Shown here one piece after another: positions 1 to 11,377 of a stretch of DNA of 64,000 bases. Below the pieces are notes generated by a model, which saw nothing but the letters and a program-made list of their open reading frames with translations, searched no databases and was not told the origin of the DNA. Made by a program: the position numbers and the translations under genes. Position 1 is the stretch's first letter; every line of letters starts with the position of its first letter. The DNA is from Polydactylus sextarius (lineage: Eukaryota; Chordata; Actinopteri; Polynemidae): the NCBI GenBank assembly GCA_016801845.1, contig CM028911.1, positions 8,416,885 through 8,480,884 on the forward strand, written 5' to 3'.

Positions 1-387
1 CAAAGAACAAGTGATCATCAACTGCTCAAATATGAGCCAATACCCATCTTCCCAAAGTTTTTTTTTTTTTTTTTACACTGCTAGTCTTTCATTATATTCT
101 CATTTGACTAGAATTTTACCCTTGACTGGCAAATTGGACTTGGCATTGAACTAAATCTCATCATTAAAATGACATGGGAGTAGTCTTCAGAGAAAATAAC
201 TGCTTTATCACTTTTTTATGTGGATGAATTGAAATTAAAGCATTTGCATACTCTTTAAATGTACTGTTGCAACAGCACAATCTAAGGAAGTGAAATAGTT
301 GCAACTACAACTACTATTTTTCTCTAGCAAATGCTGACACATAATGTTTTGTCACAGCTTTTATTTATGTTTTTTTAATTAAAACAG

Positions 388-1176
388 GCCTCCGGTGTTA
401 AGGTTGCTGACTATGTCAAAGACATCTTCAATGAGATGAAAGTGGTGAAAAATGACGCTGACCAGTGCGAGCGGTTGCGATTGGTGGTATTTGAAATCAG
501 AGATGGTGCCATCGAGGTAGAGAAGGAGTTCCGCCAAAAGGATCTGGAGGATAAGGGTGATATATACAAGTTCTTCCTGACCCAGCTGGGTGACAATCAG
601 TGCCGCTACCTGCTGTATGACTGCCACTTTGAAACCAAGGAATCATGCAAGAAAGAAGAACTGGTCTTTGTGATGTGGTAAGTGATTGTATTACTATTGA
701 AACATAAATTATCTTAAATTTGTAGTTATAAAATGAAGTGATGGTTTAAAAAAAAAAAAAAAAAGTCAATTTTATGCTAAAGATACATATTGTGTTTTTA
801 TGTAAATAATTGTGTTACAGTACATAACATTCATGATATTTCTTCTCATATTAGGGCTCCTGAAAATGCAGCAATCAAAGAAAAAATGTGCTACGCTAGC
901 TCAAAAGATGCAATCAAGAAGATGCTTACAGGTAAAAACTATTTTAATACACTGCAGGAGTTCAATAACATGGCTGCTACAATCACGTCTTGGTAATATT
1001 GGAAGTCAAAGGTATTTGGTTTTGTTTTTAAATAATCCTGATGTCTTCAAACAGGTATTAAACATGAGCTGCAGGTGAACGACCGAGAGGACTGCTGCCA
1101 CAGGGATCAGTTTGCAGAGAAAATGGGCAAAGGCGTAATCAAAATCGAAGGCCACTGTGTGAGAGACGACCATTAA
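388..1176 (+). CDS. dstn: ADF/cofilin family actin-depolymerising protein, probably destrin (5' end outside window)
   Basis: The protein binds actin monomers and filaments and severs or depolymerises filaments in the cytoplasm. Three coding exons are seen: 388-677, 855-931 and 1055-1176, all with AG/GT borders and matching phases. The first starts at the Ala of the conserved (M)ASGVKV start, so the initiator ATG lies alone in an upstream exon outside the window; this Met-only first exon is typical of the family. With it the protein would be 163 aa, close to the usual 165. Ser3 (the LIM-kinase site), the CRYLLYD strand and the SSKDAIKK actin-binding long helix are all visible. The basic KKRKK-type nuclear signal of mammalian cofilins is absent. 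Family membership is certain. The choice of destrin over a cofilin-1-like paralogue rests mainly on adjacency to rrbp1, as in human 20p12. Confidence 0.9.
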
Positions 1177-1748
1177 GTGAATCGGTAACATGGGGTTGAG
1201 ATTTCAACAAACCATCTTTTCCCCTGTTTCATTATGAGGTCAGTTTGCAGGGATTTAAGACGATGACCAAAGTTTCCAAATCCACTTTGTTTTGGATCAA
1301 GAAAGCTTAAAGGGAAGGGTTGGGCTCTGGATGCGATTAGATTCTTGTAACACAAAACCTCTGACAGTACTATACCCAGTCATACAAGCTTGGCTGTGAA
1401 ATTGGTCTGGTTCACATGTAATTTTATGTATTATCTGACAGAGAATTGTTTGTCACTTGACTACATGTTACATTTATTGTACTCAAATTGGTTTAAATGT
1501 ATACTATTTGAACCACTGTATATTCCAGTGTACACCATTTTCCCCTTCTGATTAGTAGTGACTTGTTCACTGCATACAGCAGTATCTTGTAAAAATATCT
1601 TGAATACCCTGTCATAGTTTACTAGGTCACAAAAGATCTGTTTTTCTAGACTGTTACACTTAATTAGGTCACAAAAGCATGAATTTTACAAAAAAAAAAA
1701 CTAAATGTTTCAATGAAAATGCAGCAGTTGGTGCACTGAGTATTGTCA

Positions 1749-1754
1749 AATAAA
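1749..1754 (+). terminator. Polyadenylation signal of the cofilin/destrin gene
   Basis: An AATAAA hexamer lies about 575 bases after the stop codon at 1174-1176, giving an AT-rich 3' UTR. It is the best-placed canonical signal downstream of this gene. Confidence 0.6.
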
Positions 1755-1755
1755 T

Positions 1756-2517
1756 TTACTGCAATCAATTGTTTATTTTATTTTTTTTTTTTTGCCTCAG
1801 CATAGTTAGACATACTCTGTTTTTGTCCTGGATAAGTGACATCACTTACTTTACTAATTGATGGTAAATTCTGAGATTATATGTAGAGCCGCACCATGAA
1901 GTTACATTCTACAAAATCTATTTGTTTCATCCAAGTGTCATTTAACTGATAAAGTGTTTGTAATGCTCTTGCCTTTAAGTGTTATGAGACTATTTTTGTA
2001 AATTGTTCACCTAGATTAGAGCTCATATTTACTATATAAATACTGGGTAAAAACATTAAATGACCCTTTAAAAAAAATACAATTAAATTAAAATCAAATG
2101 GTACGTTTAGATTTGTTTTTGCTCACACTTCATTTTTACACTCAGAGATGCATTCGTTTGAATATGTATGGGAGGGGTGACGCAGAGGAAGACAGATCAT
2201 CTGAAACCAAACCATACATGGCGTTTGAAAACGCTAACTGCAAACAAACTCCACCTTGAAAGATACTTCCTGCTATGATGCAACCTGAGAGTTATTGTGT
2301 CGAAGGTTTGAGGAACACACTGCCTCTTTCAGACACTTCAAAAACAATTTATATTTTAAAAGATAGAGAAAATAGGTATTTTCTGTTCTATTGGGAGACA
2401 TTATAGTCCTTCATTTTGTTGTATGGTGATATACTGTTTGGATGTTGCTGTGTAGTCATACTTCCTGTTAGAAACCAGAACTATTCTCTAAACTGTTGCT
2501 TTCCGTAAGCAGCTTTC
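1756..2517. other. Intergenic DNA between dstn and the rrbp1 duplicate
   Basis: AT-rich sequence with poly-T and poly-A runs. I see no exon-like reading frame, RNA gene or recognisable repeat here. The two flanking genes converge on it. Confidence 0.5.
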
Positions 2518-3074
2518 TACCCTGGCAGGCTGTTTTTGGTGATAAAATGACTGTAGTCATCGTGAGACTACTGCTGACTTTTAACCATCGGTAGGCAGAA
2601 GAATGGTGCAGATGCTTGTAGACTTTAACACCGGAAACTATGTCAAAATATAACACGTGCAATAGCCTACTTGAATTTCCTGTCCACATACACTGCATAT
2701 TTAGAGCAACTAATACGCACAATGGACTAGAACAATATATAGTGACACTGTAGTTTATTGATTCATACAAATTCAAATTTGTTGTGTGTTGGCAGCAACC
2801 AGCTACAGAGGAAATCAGGCCCCAAAGGTAGTGCATCATTGAACCTTAAAATGTTTCCACCATTCAACCCCATAGAAAAGACATACAAAGTAACTGCACA
2901 GGTTGATGTATATTTGACGTACACACTGCATAACTATGGTATTATAAGGCATATTGGGCAGTTTTGTGTAGTGTCCGCAGTCAACTTCCTGTCAGACAGA
3001 TGTTCCTTCCTTTAGCTCCTCCTTGAAAACAGAAATTAGAAAGTGATGTCTGTGTGTAATATTCCCAGTGTACG

Positions 3075-4712
3075 TCATCTTACATGCTCCTGTAGTGTTC
3101 TCATGGTGTCTCTCTCTTCGGTCAGCTGCTCCTGAGAGGCTTTGAGAAGCTGTTGGAGTTTAGTTGCTGCTTGGCCCAGGTCTTTGGACAGTTTCTTCTC
3201 CTTCTCCAGGCACTCCTGTATCAACATTACTTCAAAGCAATAATGAATAATTAAAGTAGTGTGTGTTTGAAATTGAATAAACAGGACATCAAAATGAACA
3301 ACTATAAACTACAACCTGTGACAACAAAACTGTGAGATAATAGAGGATCCTTTAAAAACCGTTCATTACTATAAAGTGTTGCTTCATCCTACCTCTTTTC
3401 ACAACACAGCTTTACTTCATGGCATTTCTAGTTTTTTCTATTGATATTCTTCCCAAAAGTCTCTGTCAATAAAGAAAATCTTAACGGAGGCAGCGATGTA
3501 ATCAACTGTCCATTCATTTTCACTGAAGTGACAGCCAAGTGAAGTAAGGCCGAGTAAAGCCGAGTGAAGTAAAAAGATTTTCTAATGGATATTTCTTCAA
3601 TTGAATTAAATCAATCTGCTCCTGAAAATAACAGACAATAATCATGTGCTACAGTGTGACCATGTGCTATAGACACTTCAACAATAAAATAGTCAAGTCT
3701 GGACTGTGTGTGTTAACTGTTAACACACCTTGAGCTGAGCAACATCCTCGGTGTCGGTTTGTGGCGACTCTCTCAAAAGATCCAGCTGAGTCTGAAGTTC
3801 TGTGATGGTTTTCTGGGCCTGGAAGTCAAACAGTTTTGTTAACCACTGACAAATGATGTCTAACCTACTGGTATGACAAAAACAAAAAAAAAAGTACACC
3901 AGCGACACTCAAATGATGTGCTACCTGCTCAAACTCATCTGAAAGCTGCTGCCTCTGTGCCGCCTCCACCTGTAGCTTCTCAGTTGTCTGACTCAACTCA
4001 TTTTTGACCTGATGGTGCACAAGCGCACAGACAAAGTGTTAACATATACATGTGTGAATGTTAACATTCTTGTTCCAAAGAAGCAGCACAGAGAGACACA
4101 CACAAGAGCTGCTTGACCTGTGTGTTAATTTCCTCTCAGACTATTTCAGGTGAAAGTCTCAAGTCAAACACAAAAAGAAAATTTTGTTGCTGTTAAGAAT
4201 CCTACTAGTAAACCACTCAATACAAAGGAAGAGAGAAGGTGAGCATGCTGAAAAGAGGCAAGAAAGAGCGGTGCTGAAGATTATATTCGCTCAGTCAATG
4301 CAAATAATGGTTAGCGTAATCAGCCTCTGTGTCAGAGGAGAACTGGACAGACGGGAAATACAACACATCTTTATCATCTGTTACACAATGTCTATGTATT
4401 CTGGCCACAGCCATGATTTGACACATAGATCTGACTAAGTGCTGCCAATTTAAGCCAGATCACAGAGAACCTGTGTTGATGAACATGAACCAAGAAGTCA
4501 ATGACACATATGGCTTTTAGATTTTCTATTAAATTGAACCAAGAAAAATAAAGATCTCTGGGAAAGAATCCTAGTGACTGTCCAGTAATCTCTGACAGGA
4601 AGTGAAGGGTGCTCTGTGACCTTCGCACCCTGACCTGACTGGGTTGAGCATCAGCTGGGCCATTCTGTTCGCGCTGAGCCTGCATCGTGATCTCGCCCAG
4701 CTGCTCTCTGAC
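3075..4712 (-). other. Intact terminal exon cassette within the rrbp1 duplicate
   Basis: Exons 4635-4712, 3925-4008, 3729-3818 and 3075-3215 are all open, in phase 0, and keep acceptor and donor dinucleotides. They encode the same coiled-coil segments as 13859-13936, 13133-13216, 12937-13026 and 12238-12390, with a few substitutions and a C-terminus shortened by four codons. The contrast with the broken exons upstream in the same duplicate is clear. They may be relics, or may be reached by read-through splicing from rrbp1. Confidence 0.6.
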
Positions 4713-5204
4713 CTGAAACAGGAAGGTGTCACTAGTCACTGGTTACATAACCTGCTTCCATGAATCCCCTGTGCATTATGTGACACTGACACCTTACCTA
4801 GGTGGGTGTTTAGGTTAAGTAAGGATTTGAAATTTATTGACATGTGACAAATAAAATGTTTCCATTGCAACTCAGTTGCACATGTGCATGAAAAATAAAA
4901 TGTCTTTGTCTGCTGGATGGGAAAGGAACCTAAACCAGTAAAGTCACCTGTGCAAGCTCCTCCTTTTGTGGCTGGGATTCCTTCTGGGCCAAATCCAGCT
5001 GCAGCTTTGAATGAATACAGACCACAGCGTAAGGACGTATTTACTTTTAAAATGCCTCAAGCAATCAAAAACATTTCATTGAGTAAACACAATAAACACA
5101 ATTTAGTAAAACTAACTAAATTCAGCAATGCCAGTTTTGGTGAGGTTTCTGTAACATGCAAATTTAACTTATGTACCTGCTCCAGCTCCTCTGAGGTCCC
5201 CAGG

Positions 5205-5330
5205 TGGTGAGTGTGAATGGTTGTTTGTCTATATGTGTAACTATGATAAGCTGCCAACTGCCAACATTGTACCTCCAACCTTCACCTTTAGAGAGTTGGG
5301 ATAGGCTTCAGGCTCCAATCCCCGTCCTGC
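5205..5330. repeat. Foreign sequence replacing two exons in the rrbp1 duplicate
   Basis: At the point matching 14450 the duplicate departs from its parent and re-joins near the equivalent of 14965. The intervening stretch contains a phrase (GAGTTGGGATAGGCTTCAGG) that resembles a dispersed fish repeat tail often seen as GCTGGGATAGGCTCCAG. This is a likely repeat insertion combined with a deletion; the repeat family is not identified. Confidence 0.4.
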
Positions 5331-7257
5331 TCTGGTCACACTTGGCCTATAGAGAAGCATGGCTCAGCCTTCTTCAGTTTTTTCTGAAACAAACAAAAAA
5401 ACACACACAGTGAAATTTTCCTGCCAGGTCAAATAGAGCCAATACATGGCAACAGTAAGACATAATAGCTTACTGGCAACACTGTGACTAATGAGACTCC
5501 TGGGTCTGCTGGCTGCGAGCCTCCTGAGCTTTCTTTGTAAATACTTGTAACCAGTTGGACTAGATGGGGAGAGGAAAAGATATAAATAAACAATGACAAC
5601 TACGTTCTACAGACTATTAACTAAAATCAACACCTTAATCACTAACTCATTCCCTTTCTTACCTGCTCTGTCTCCACAGGTATCTGTGGGAAGAGTGTCT
5701 GGAGAGTTTCTTTGGTTTCAGTTTGGAAAGCTGTCAGTTGTGCCACAACGTCCTGTGAACACAATGGAACAGCAATTACAATCACATGACTCTTCAACTG
5801 ATAGGCTACCAGCATTACAGCATTAGTGGTTCTTTTGTAGTGATGTGACAAGGGCATCCTTCTCAGTCAGACTGTCCACAAAAACAATACACAGACAAAT
5901 AGTAAAATAACAGCTGTGATAACATGTGAGACTCATCTTGTCATATGATCTCTTCATTTACCTGCTCTGTAGCTGTTTGATCTCACTGGAATCATCTGAC
6001 TGCTGAGACAAACGTGACATGCATATGAGTAATGGACACAGTTCATTGTTCTGTGTGGCAGCTCTAAAAGAAAAGTCACGTCACACATCAACAGGTACAC
6101 TCACTGGTGCATTCTGAAGTTGTACCATCTCTTCTTTGAGGTTTTTAAGTTCATCCTGAAGTGACGTGACGAGGCTGGTGTCCTCACTAAAAGGACGCAC
6201 AAACAGTAATAAATAATAGGAAACAAAGACGGGTGTGGCAAGTGCATAATATTTGAGTCTGATGGATGGTTTTTTGCTCAAGACCAGCTATAGTGTTCTC
6301 CTGTAAGGACACAAGATTATTTGTGATTAGCAGACACTGACACTGTCTTAAGATTTGTATGAATAAAAAAATCCTTAAACAATCAAGAAGTGATACTATT
6401 TGGTAAGAGATGTAACCAAAGATGTTTGAAACACTCACAGCAGCTTCCTGCTTTGTCTGCAGTTGCTTCAGTTCCTCGTGAAGTGCATTCAACTGGCTGT
6501 CTCTTTCCTGAAGGCTGCAGAGAAGAGAAAAAACAGGAAATGGAGCAGCTGTGTATCTGATTATAATATATATATAACTTGAACAACCAATGATCAAACA
6601 CTTACCTGAGCTTTAGTTGTTCCAGTTCTGCAGCATTCACCTGCCACAGCAGAGATGACAAAATAATTAGGGGTGACTATGGCAGGTCAGCAGTCTGACC
6701 TTTTCAGAAAAGTCAGACAGTGTCAGTCCTACCTGGGAGTTATCCTCCTCCTTTTTATTCTGACTGGCTTCCAGCATGGAGTTGATGGAGGCCTGCAGAA
6801 ACAACACACAGCACAGAAAATCTCTTCTATATTCTATAATGTGGGCACCTAGAACAATGTGGGTCCTAGAACAATGCCACAAATGTCTAAGATGTGTTTT
6901 CTGTTTTCTATTTTCATTTTTCAAGATGCCAAAAAACATCCATTGCCTTTCCATGTGGTATCTATAAAGACCTTGTTCCCCCAGTTGCTGCTTTCCTGCT
7001 GGGCCTTGTCCAAGGTGGCCTGCAGGCTGCTGTTTTTACTTTGTGTTGTTCTGAGCTCTTCATACGCCTAAGGCAACCTCACATGTGCCCAATCTCTGCA
7101 TGGCTGGCCTGGAAGCAAATTTAATCAAAATGTGTTAAGCAGCAGAGGGCAGCAGAGACTCGCCAGATTATCCTACATCAAGCATTAATTCACAAGGCAA
7201 TATCATTGCATTTGACCTACATCCTGTTTCTGGAAACAATCTGTAAAATATCATATT

Positions 7258-8820
7258 TCCACACATGTAATGATAAAAACATACTAATATATTCACAGAT
7301 AATCCACATATGAAAGCACCACAGCATTCTTTGCTTGGAGGTGGTGCAAAGTGACAACTAAAATTTACATTTTAACTGCAACTCATTTTGTAAAGATTTT
7401 TTAAAGGGATTGTTCTGTACATAACAATTTTACCGCCAATGATGATGAAATCTATTCTATCAAAAGGCATATCATATATCATAGGTATAGGCAGTATTTC
7501 TTCCCCTTCTTTTGGTTAGATGTTCTTTACAAGCATACAAAATAATTATAATTCTGCTTGTGTGTACTATTAACCCTCCCTCAAATTACTACATCACAAC
7601 ACAACACATCTCTGGTGCAATTTTTTCTTCTAAAATGCCTAAGTTGGTTGATGTGAGCCTAGCAAAGAAAACAATGTCTACTGGATGAAACAAGCTAATT
7701 GTTTAAGGTTGTGTGGGTTGGCAGCACTGTAATAGTCAACTGAGAAAATACAATTAACCACACTCAACAGCAGTCAAACAGACAGAAAGAAGAACCAAGA
7801 CAAGAACAGAAATGCTTTGCTCCCATGCTATATTTGTTGTATATTTTTGTGAATACACATCTGTGTAAAGTGTAACATGCAGAAAACAGCAATGTTTTCT
7901 TCTGTTCCAACATGTCAGTGTAAGTGAGACATGGTCTTGATTTATGATTCAATTAGAAGCAGAAGCAATAAGCAACTCTAACAACTGTAGTCAGCTGGAG
8001 AGATAACTACTTTCCTTAAAAAGTTTCACAAATGTTTTCAAAATCTATTTAATTTGCCATATATTTTAGTATTCATTGGCTTTCTTTTAAAGAATTAACG
8101 CACAACTTTAGCAGTTAGTACATCCCAGCTCTAGTCAGTGGCAATAGACGATGTCACTGTCATTAGAGTACAACAGGTTGAGATATTACATGTTACATTA
8201 TGTTATGTATTTTTTCAATTAATGTCAGAGTTCTCATAGATCTGGATTTCCTGTTTTAACATCATTGATTGGGTCAGGGACAAATTTGCAGGGTCCATGC
8301 AGTAGCATGAAGTTTTTGACTCAAAGAGCCCAATGGGGCAGCCATTTCAACAAGTGTCACAGTCACAACAACAACGGCCTAATGAGATACATATCAGTAC
8401 TACAGTCAGTATTAAAACCTGTCTGTTACCGTCTGTCGCAGTGCTACACACAAAAGTCAGCAAAATACACAATGCAGTCGATAACCATTAAACAAACCAA
8501 GAAATAAGTGACATGGGGGCTAAGTGCTCAGATGAACTCACAGTACCCACTGACTGAGTTGTCTATTTATATAGGTCTGCTGATGAAGAAGGGAAGGATG
8601 ATTGTGCAGGTGAGCTGGGACAGGCCGAACCAATCAGAGTGGAAGGAGGGCAGGTCAGCTGTGGGATGCAGATGGTGAGGGAGAGAGACCAGGCAGGAAA
8701 TAGGAGTATTAATCAGAGGTGGCATAGTAACACACATAGAAAAGGAGCACAAAGGCCAGGGCTGTGAGGCCTCTCCCTTTAAGACACAAACTTAACAAAT
8801 TTGTAGACATGATGAACAAA
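7258..8820. other. Spacer between the duplicate and retrotransposon remains
   Basis: AT-rich DNA with no supported exon. Part of it (about 8540-8790) is more GC-rich and purine-rich and could belong to a flanking repeat of the adjacent retroelement, but I could not show a matching second copy. Confidence 0.4.
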
Positions 8821-11110
8821 CTAAAAGTTACAAAATATGATACTTACACTTTGGACAGGGCATCAGCAAACATCTTCTCAGCAGAGTGAGGGTCTCTTCG
8901 TCAATAGCTGAACACTTAGCTTGGTGATAAAACTCCAAGTACTGCAGGTGATTAAGTTTTGTCAGCACAACTTTCAGCATTTCAGAGTTGGGAAGGTGAG
9001 CACTTTGCGCAGCGGGGTGAGGTGGACGTAAACCACAGGGGTACCCCGTACATTGACAAGACTGTGACACCTTAACATGGTCTACTTAGTCTAATACAAT
9101 AATTTCAAAATTGGGCTAGTGATTATTTTTGTTGATTAATTAATGTCACTCAGTAGCTTAAATGCGCAGATATCAGCTGAAGCGCTTGAGAAGGATCTTA
9201 CCAGCTGGCTTAGCTCAATGTTCTGTATTATCTGGTTGTCATGGCAAATCATGCCCTTTTCATGAGTTCTTAGTCATCTAGGAACGGGCTTAGATTGCAC
9301 AACTTGTCGTTCTTGGCCTTCAATTGTGTCTCTTTATGACGCTGGAGGCAGTGTATTTCTTGAGAGAAGCCTGCTTCTTGAACTATCTTGATTTTATTCA
9401 ACTCCTATAAACTGTGGTCTTTACAAGACCTTGGCTTTAATCTCCTTAGCACAGCACCTTACCTGGCAATAGCTGCCAATGTCTTTACTAGTTGGAGAAC
9501 TTGTGTCGGCGATCTAACAATGACCTCACTCCCTTTGCCTGAGTGTCATGAACCAGGGCCCCTTGGGCTCTGGGTTACTACTTGCTATCTCTCTCTTTTT
9601 GCCAACGGACATCAGGGCCTGTGGGCCTGTGAACCAGCTGGATGCTACAAGTTGCTCTGCAGTGAGACCTCTTGACAGGTGATGCGGTAAGTTCTCATCA
9701 GAAGTCACGTACCTCCACACATCAAGCAAAGAACATACTCTGTGCTTTGCTTGATGTGTTCCACATGGTTTGCTACAAACACATGAAATCTCCTGGCTTC
9801 ATTATTGATTTAACCAGTCCAGAATCATGGAATCAGTCCAGAATGTTTCTTGTATGCAGTCTGCGTCCAGTTCCCTTTTAAGCATGTCCAAAAGTCCAAA
9901 GGGGGCCACTCTTTATTTTTCCATGACCAAAGAGCAGTAGATGTCACCTGATGTAGTGACTGTTCTGAGGCATGAACACACCCCATAGCTGGAATGTAGC
10001 CTCTCTGGATCCTTAGCTGGGTCATCAGCTAAAGTGTTGATCATTCACTCCGAATTGAAACTGAATGACAGAGGACTTCCACCAAGTTAGCTCTAGACCT
10101 GCTAGGAGATGGTCATTCAAGGGCGTCCCTTGAAATGTTGCAGAGCAGTCAAAGACAAATCTTCAAATCACAAATCTTTCCAGGCTTTTGCAGATGATAC
10201 ACACTTTAGTGAGGAACACACTATATTTGGACTTTGTTGAGGTCTTCTTCTGAAACCCTTAATGCATCTCCATGGGCTGTAAGTGTCATCCATGAAGGTC
10301 TCATAGTATTTATAGTGCAGCTCTTTTTTCTAGGTTTCTTTAAAGGCATCTGAGACGGTGTATGATACATTTTTGATCACATAATTTTTCTTTCTTAAAT
10401 GACTGTGGCATCTCAGTGACCATCATCACCGAGCTTAAAGTCCCTTTTTATCTTAAACAGGAATCAGATATCCTCTGAAACTCTTTCCACAAAGTCAGAT
10501 TCCAGCATCTTAATGACATCCACACATGAGACTACTTTGACTACATTGATCTGTGTTCTACAGACATAGATAGTGCACATTGCTTGAGAGACTGGAAGGG
10601 GAATGAAACTCAGGCATCACTTACTTTAGTGACCTGGTGGCTTACCTCAATTGAATCTCCAAAATCAAGATGTGGGTTGCCATACCAGACTACTCTCCCA
10701 CCCAAGTCTGTTTCAACTGCAAAGGGCTGATTTTCTTCACCAGCCACCAGTTGTCTTGGGAGGAAAGCTTGAGGACAGTTGTAACCATATAACAAAACCA
10801 ATGTCACAGCTTTGCTGGGGCACCACCTCATTTGCAATGTATTCCAGAAGAGGCCATGCATGAAAATATGGTCTTGGTTTGCAGGGGTGAATTCTTTTGT
10901 AGTCACTGGCAAAGGGATTATCTTATCCACATAGAACTTCACAACCAGATTCACTCACTGCAGACAACCACACCGGGCAGTTTGTCAATGTATGAGCGTC
11001 TTTAACGTTTTGGACAACTCTATTGGATGTTGTCTCGTGATGACTTCGCCGTCGCTGTCGCTTACCTGGTTGGATCCTTCCTTCTTCGTTGTGAATATCA
11101 TGGAGACACA
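8820..11110 (-). mobile_element. Degraded BEL/Pao-type LTR retrotransposon remnant
   Basis: On the minus strand, broken reading frames occur in the order expected for the pol gene of fish BEL/Pao elements. At 10954-10610 there is a retropepsin/DUF1758-like stretch with LLYGYNCPQAFLPRQ and QPFAVETDLGGRVV. Around 10165-10080 there is a reverse-transcriptase start resembling TFQGTPLNDHLLAGLELT. At 9729-9526 there is a WRYV..(N)LPHHLSRGLTAEQL..WFTGP stretch, typical of the region between RNase H and integrase. Stops and frameshifts separate all pieces, so it is dead. The outer limits and the LTRs are not resolved. It lies exactly between the two rrbp1 copies. Confidence 0.7.
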
Positions 11111-11189
11111 TTGGATGTGCTTTCTCACATGTATTTCAGATCATCCTGCTTTTACAGTCCCTTAAGTGGACTTGAGTGGCAAGAGACAG

Positions 11190-11345
11190 ACAGATTGATT
11201 GGTCTGGCGTCTGCAGTAATGCGGACACTGCTCTGGCCTCTGGTGAAGAGGGAGTAGAGCCGTAAGGTGAAGCTCTCAATTTACCCGTCCATCTACATTC
11301 CAACCCTCACCTATGGTCATGAGCTATGGGTAGTGACCAAAAGAA
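11190..11345 (+). mobile_element. 3' fragment of a fish non-LTR retrotransposon (LINE)
   Basis: The sequence encodes a piece reading IYPSIYIPTLTYGHELWVVTKRS, broken here as IYPSIYIPTL and YGHELWVVTKR, the well-known end of the reverse transcriptase of fish L2/Rex-like LINEs. The preceding DNA (GTCTGCAGTAATGCGGACAC) is the usual upstream phrase of the same family. The fragment stops about 35 bases before the boundary of the rrbp1 duplication unit at 11378. Confidence 0.65.
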
Positions 11346-11377
11346 GCTCTCATAATACCTATATTGTAGTTTTTTTA

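Larger units (their letters stand above)
2518..7257 (-). pseudogene. Partial tandem duplicate of the 3' half of rrbp1, decayed
   Basis: This block matches 11378-17062 from beyond the polyadenylation signal of rrbp1 up to its eighth exon. Four terminal coding exons remain intact with splice sites: 4635-4712, 3925-4008, 3729-3818 and the last exon with stop, 3075-3215 (lacking four codons before the final VR). The exon at 4948-5004 has lost seven codons plus its acceptor. Two exons equivalent to 14602-14855 are missing, replaced around 5205-5330 by unrelated sequence. The exon equivalent to 15122-15211 carries an in-frame TAG near 5490. The exon equivalent to 15484-15562 has an internal deletion. 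The donor of the short exon equivalent to 15977-16014 is gone. The exon equivalent to 16387-16565 has lost over 100 bases. There is no promoter or start. I call it a pseudogene; use of its last exons as alternative 3' exons of rrbp1 is not excluded. Confidence 0.85.

Noticed and set aside
7764..8507. Small frames in the spacer between the rrbp1 copies
   Set aside because: Short, compositionally non-coding, without matching splice phases or recognisable motifs.
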